Shown: positions 63,111-64,000 of the stretch, in pieces
How the letters are laid out: the number at the start of each line of letters is the position of its first letter
Position numbering within the stretch: the first letter of the stretch is position 1
Source: Achromobacter aegrifaciens
Lineage (GTDB): Bacteria; Pseudomonadota; Gammaproteobacteria; Burkholderiales; Burkholderiaceae_B
Reading direction: 5' to 3'
Assembly (NCBI RefSeq): GCF_902859735.1
Contig: NZ_CADIJY010000011.1
Span: 62,001 to 126,000 of the forward strand
Length of the DNA stretch: 64,000 bases
The notes under the pieces: model-generated
The model's input: only the letters and a program-made list of their open reading frames with translations
The model's database searches: none
Told to the model about the DNA's origin: nothing
Translations under genes and position numbers: made by a program

Positions 63111-64000
63111 ATGACTACTACCTATCCCACTATCGAGCAAACCGTCGGCAATACGCCGCTGGTGCGCCTGCAGCGCATTCCCGGGGCCGCGGGCGCCGCC
63201 CGGGGCAATGTCATCCTGGCCAAGCTGGAGGGCAACAACCCCGCCGGCTCCGTGAAGGACCGTCCGGCCCTGTCGATGATCGCCCGCGCGGAAGAGCGCG
63301 GCGACATCAAGCCGGGCGACACCCTCATCGAGGCGACCAGCGGCAATACCGGCATCGCGCTGGCCATGGCTGCCGCCATGCGCGGCTACCGCATGATCCT
63401 GATCATGCCGGACAACCTGTCGGTGGAACGCCGCGCGGCCATGACGGCCTACGGCGCCGAGCTGATCCTGACGCCCGCGGACAAGGGCGGCATGGAATAC
63501 GCCCGCGACCTGGCGTCGGCCATGCAGGCGGACGGCCGCGGTCTGGTGCTGGACCAGTTCGCCAACCCTGACAACCCCCGCGCCCACATCGAAACCACCG
63601 GGCCGGAAATCTGGAACCAGACCGAAGGGCGCGTTACCCACTTCGTGAGCGCCATGGGCACCACCGGCACCATCATGGGCGTGTCGACCTACCTGAAGTC
63701 GCGCAACCCCGCAGTGCAGGTGGTGGGCGCGCAGCCCGCCGAAGGATCGTCGATCCCGGGCATCCGCAAGTGGCCCGAAGCCTATCTCCCCAAGATCTTC
63801 GATCGCAGCCGGGTGGACGCCTATGAATCCATCGAGCAGGCCGAGGCCGAACAGATGGCGCGCCGGCTGGCGGCGGAAGAGGGCATCTTCGGCGGAATTT
63901 CATCGGCGGGCGCGCTGGTTGCCGCCCTGCGCGTGGCCGAACGCGTCAACGACGCCACCATCGTGTTCATCGTGTGCGACCGCGGCGACCGCTACCTGTC
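63111..64000 (+). CDS. cysM: Cysteine synthase B (O-acetylserine sulfhydrylase), C-terminus cut by window
   Basis: 296 codons are visible and the frame is open at the window end. PLP enzyme with IEQTVGNTPLVRLQ, the PLP lysine in EGNNPAGSVKDRPA, TSGNTGIALA, and the GTTGTIMG phosphate loop. The NPAGSVKDRPAL stretch fits CysM rather than CysK. It makes cysteine from O-acetylserine and sulfide or thiosulfate. Only about ten residues should be missing. Confidence 0.95.
   Translation, partial: MTTTYPTIEQTVGNTPLVRLQRIPGAAGAARGNVILAKLEGNNPAGSVKDRPALSMIARAEERGDIKPGDTLIEATSGNTGIALAMAAAMRGYRMILIMPDNLSVERRAAMTAYGAELILTPADKGGMEYARDLASAMQADGRGLVLDQFANPDNPRAHIETTGPEIWNQTEGRVTHFVSAMGTTGTIMGVSTYLKSRNPAVQVVGAQPAEGSSIPGIRKWPEAYLPKIFDRSRVDAYESIEQAEAEQMARRLAAEEGIFGGISSAGALVAALRVAERVNDATIVFIVCDRGDRYL

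Noticed and set aside
1-64000. Insertion sequences, prophage, integron, CRISPR or defence systems
   Set aside because: No transposase, integrase, Cas, restriction or toxin-antitoxin signatures were recognised anywhere in the window.

Overview
The window is a high-GC chromosomal segment of a betaproteobacterium of the family Alcaligenaceae, most likely Achromobacter, with close Bordetella relatives not excluded. The tmRNA tag (ANDERFALAA), the order gyrA-serC-pheA-hisC-tyrA-aroA-cmk-rpsA-ihfB-lapA-lapB-rfaE1-rfaD, the adjacent ompA-ubiG-gph genes and the many Bug-type binding proteins all point that way. No tRNA, rRNA, insertion sequence, phage or CRISPR array was seen.

Region by region. 1-1900: the tail of a PhzF-like gene, then three small stress-type genes (BON, DUF1328, CsbD) on the minus strand and a tiny lipoprotein. 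1913-10200: a cyanophycin locus with two tandem cyanophycin synthetases, divergent from an unusual ABC exporter (PH-like region plus zinc ribbon at its N-terminus) and a DUF1854 protein. 10204-15425: assorted genes (FemAB-like acyltransferase, DUF455 ferritin-like protein, MltB-type transglycosylase, YidB-like protein, DUF4434 lipoprotein, small periplasmic protein). 15561-23003: a minus-strand operon wecB, bcsB-like, nfrB, nfrA, which looks like a c-di-GMP-controlled ManNAc-type surface polysaccharide (the phage N4 receptor type). 23150-27924: SDR, MFS transporter and FAD monooxygenase, divergent from a LysR regulator.

27921-42855 is a 14-gene acyl-CoA catabolic regulon. Two operons diverge from one intergenic region at about 35356-35582. 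The leftward one holds SDR, MaoC hydratase, ADP-forming acyl-CoA synthetase, acyl-CoA dehydrogenase, IclR regulator, alpha-methylacyl-CoA racemase and crotonase. The rightward one holds two Bug binding proteins, a MaoC protein, an AMP-forming ligase, an acyl-CoA dehydrogenase, a thiolase-fold protein without the usual cysteines and a DUF35 partner. The two promoters share one -35 sequence, and each start site is covered by one of two inverted 17-bp operator copies. The gene set suggests breakdown of an alpha-methyl-branched or sterol-side-chain-like carboxylic acid; the substrate is unknown.

42937-64000 is conserved housekeeping DNA: tmRNA, an MFS transporter, gph, ubiG and ompA on the minus strand. 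On the plus strand follow gyrA, the serine/aromatic biosynthesis chain, cmk, rpsA, ihfB, the LPS-control genes lapA/lapB, the heptose genes rfaE1/rfaD, a ComEA-like protein and a truncated cysM.
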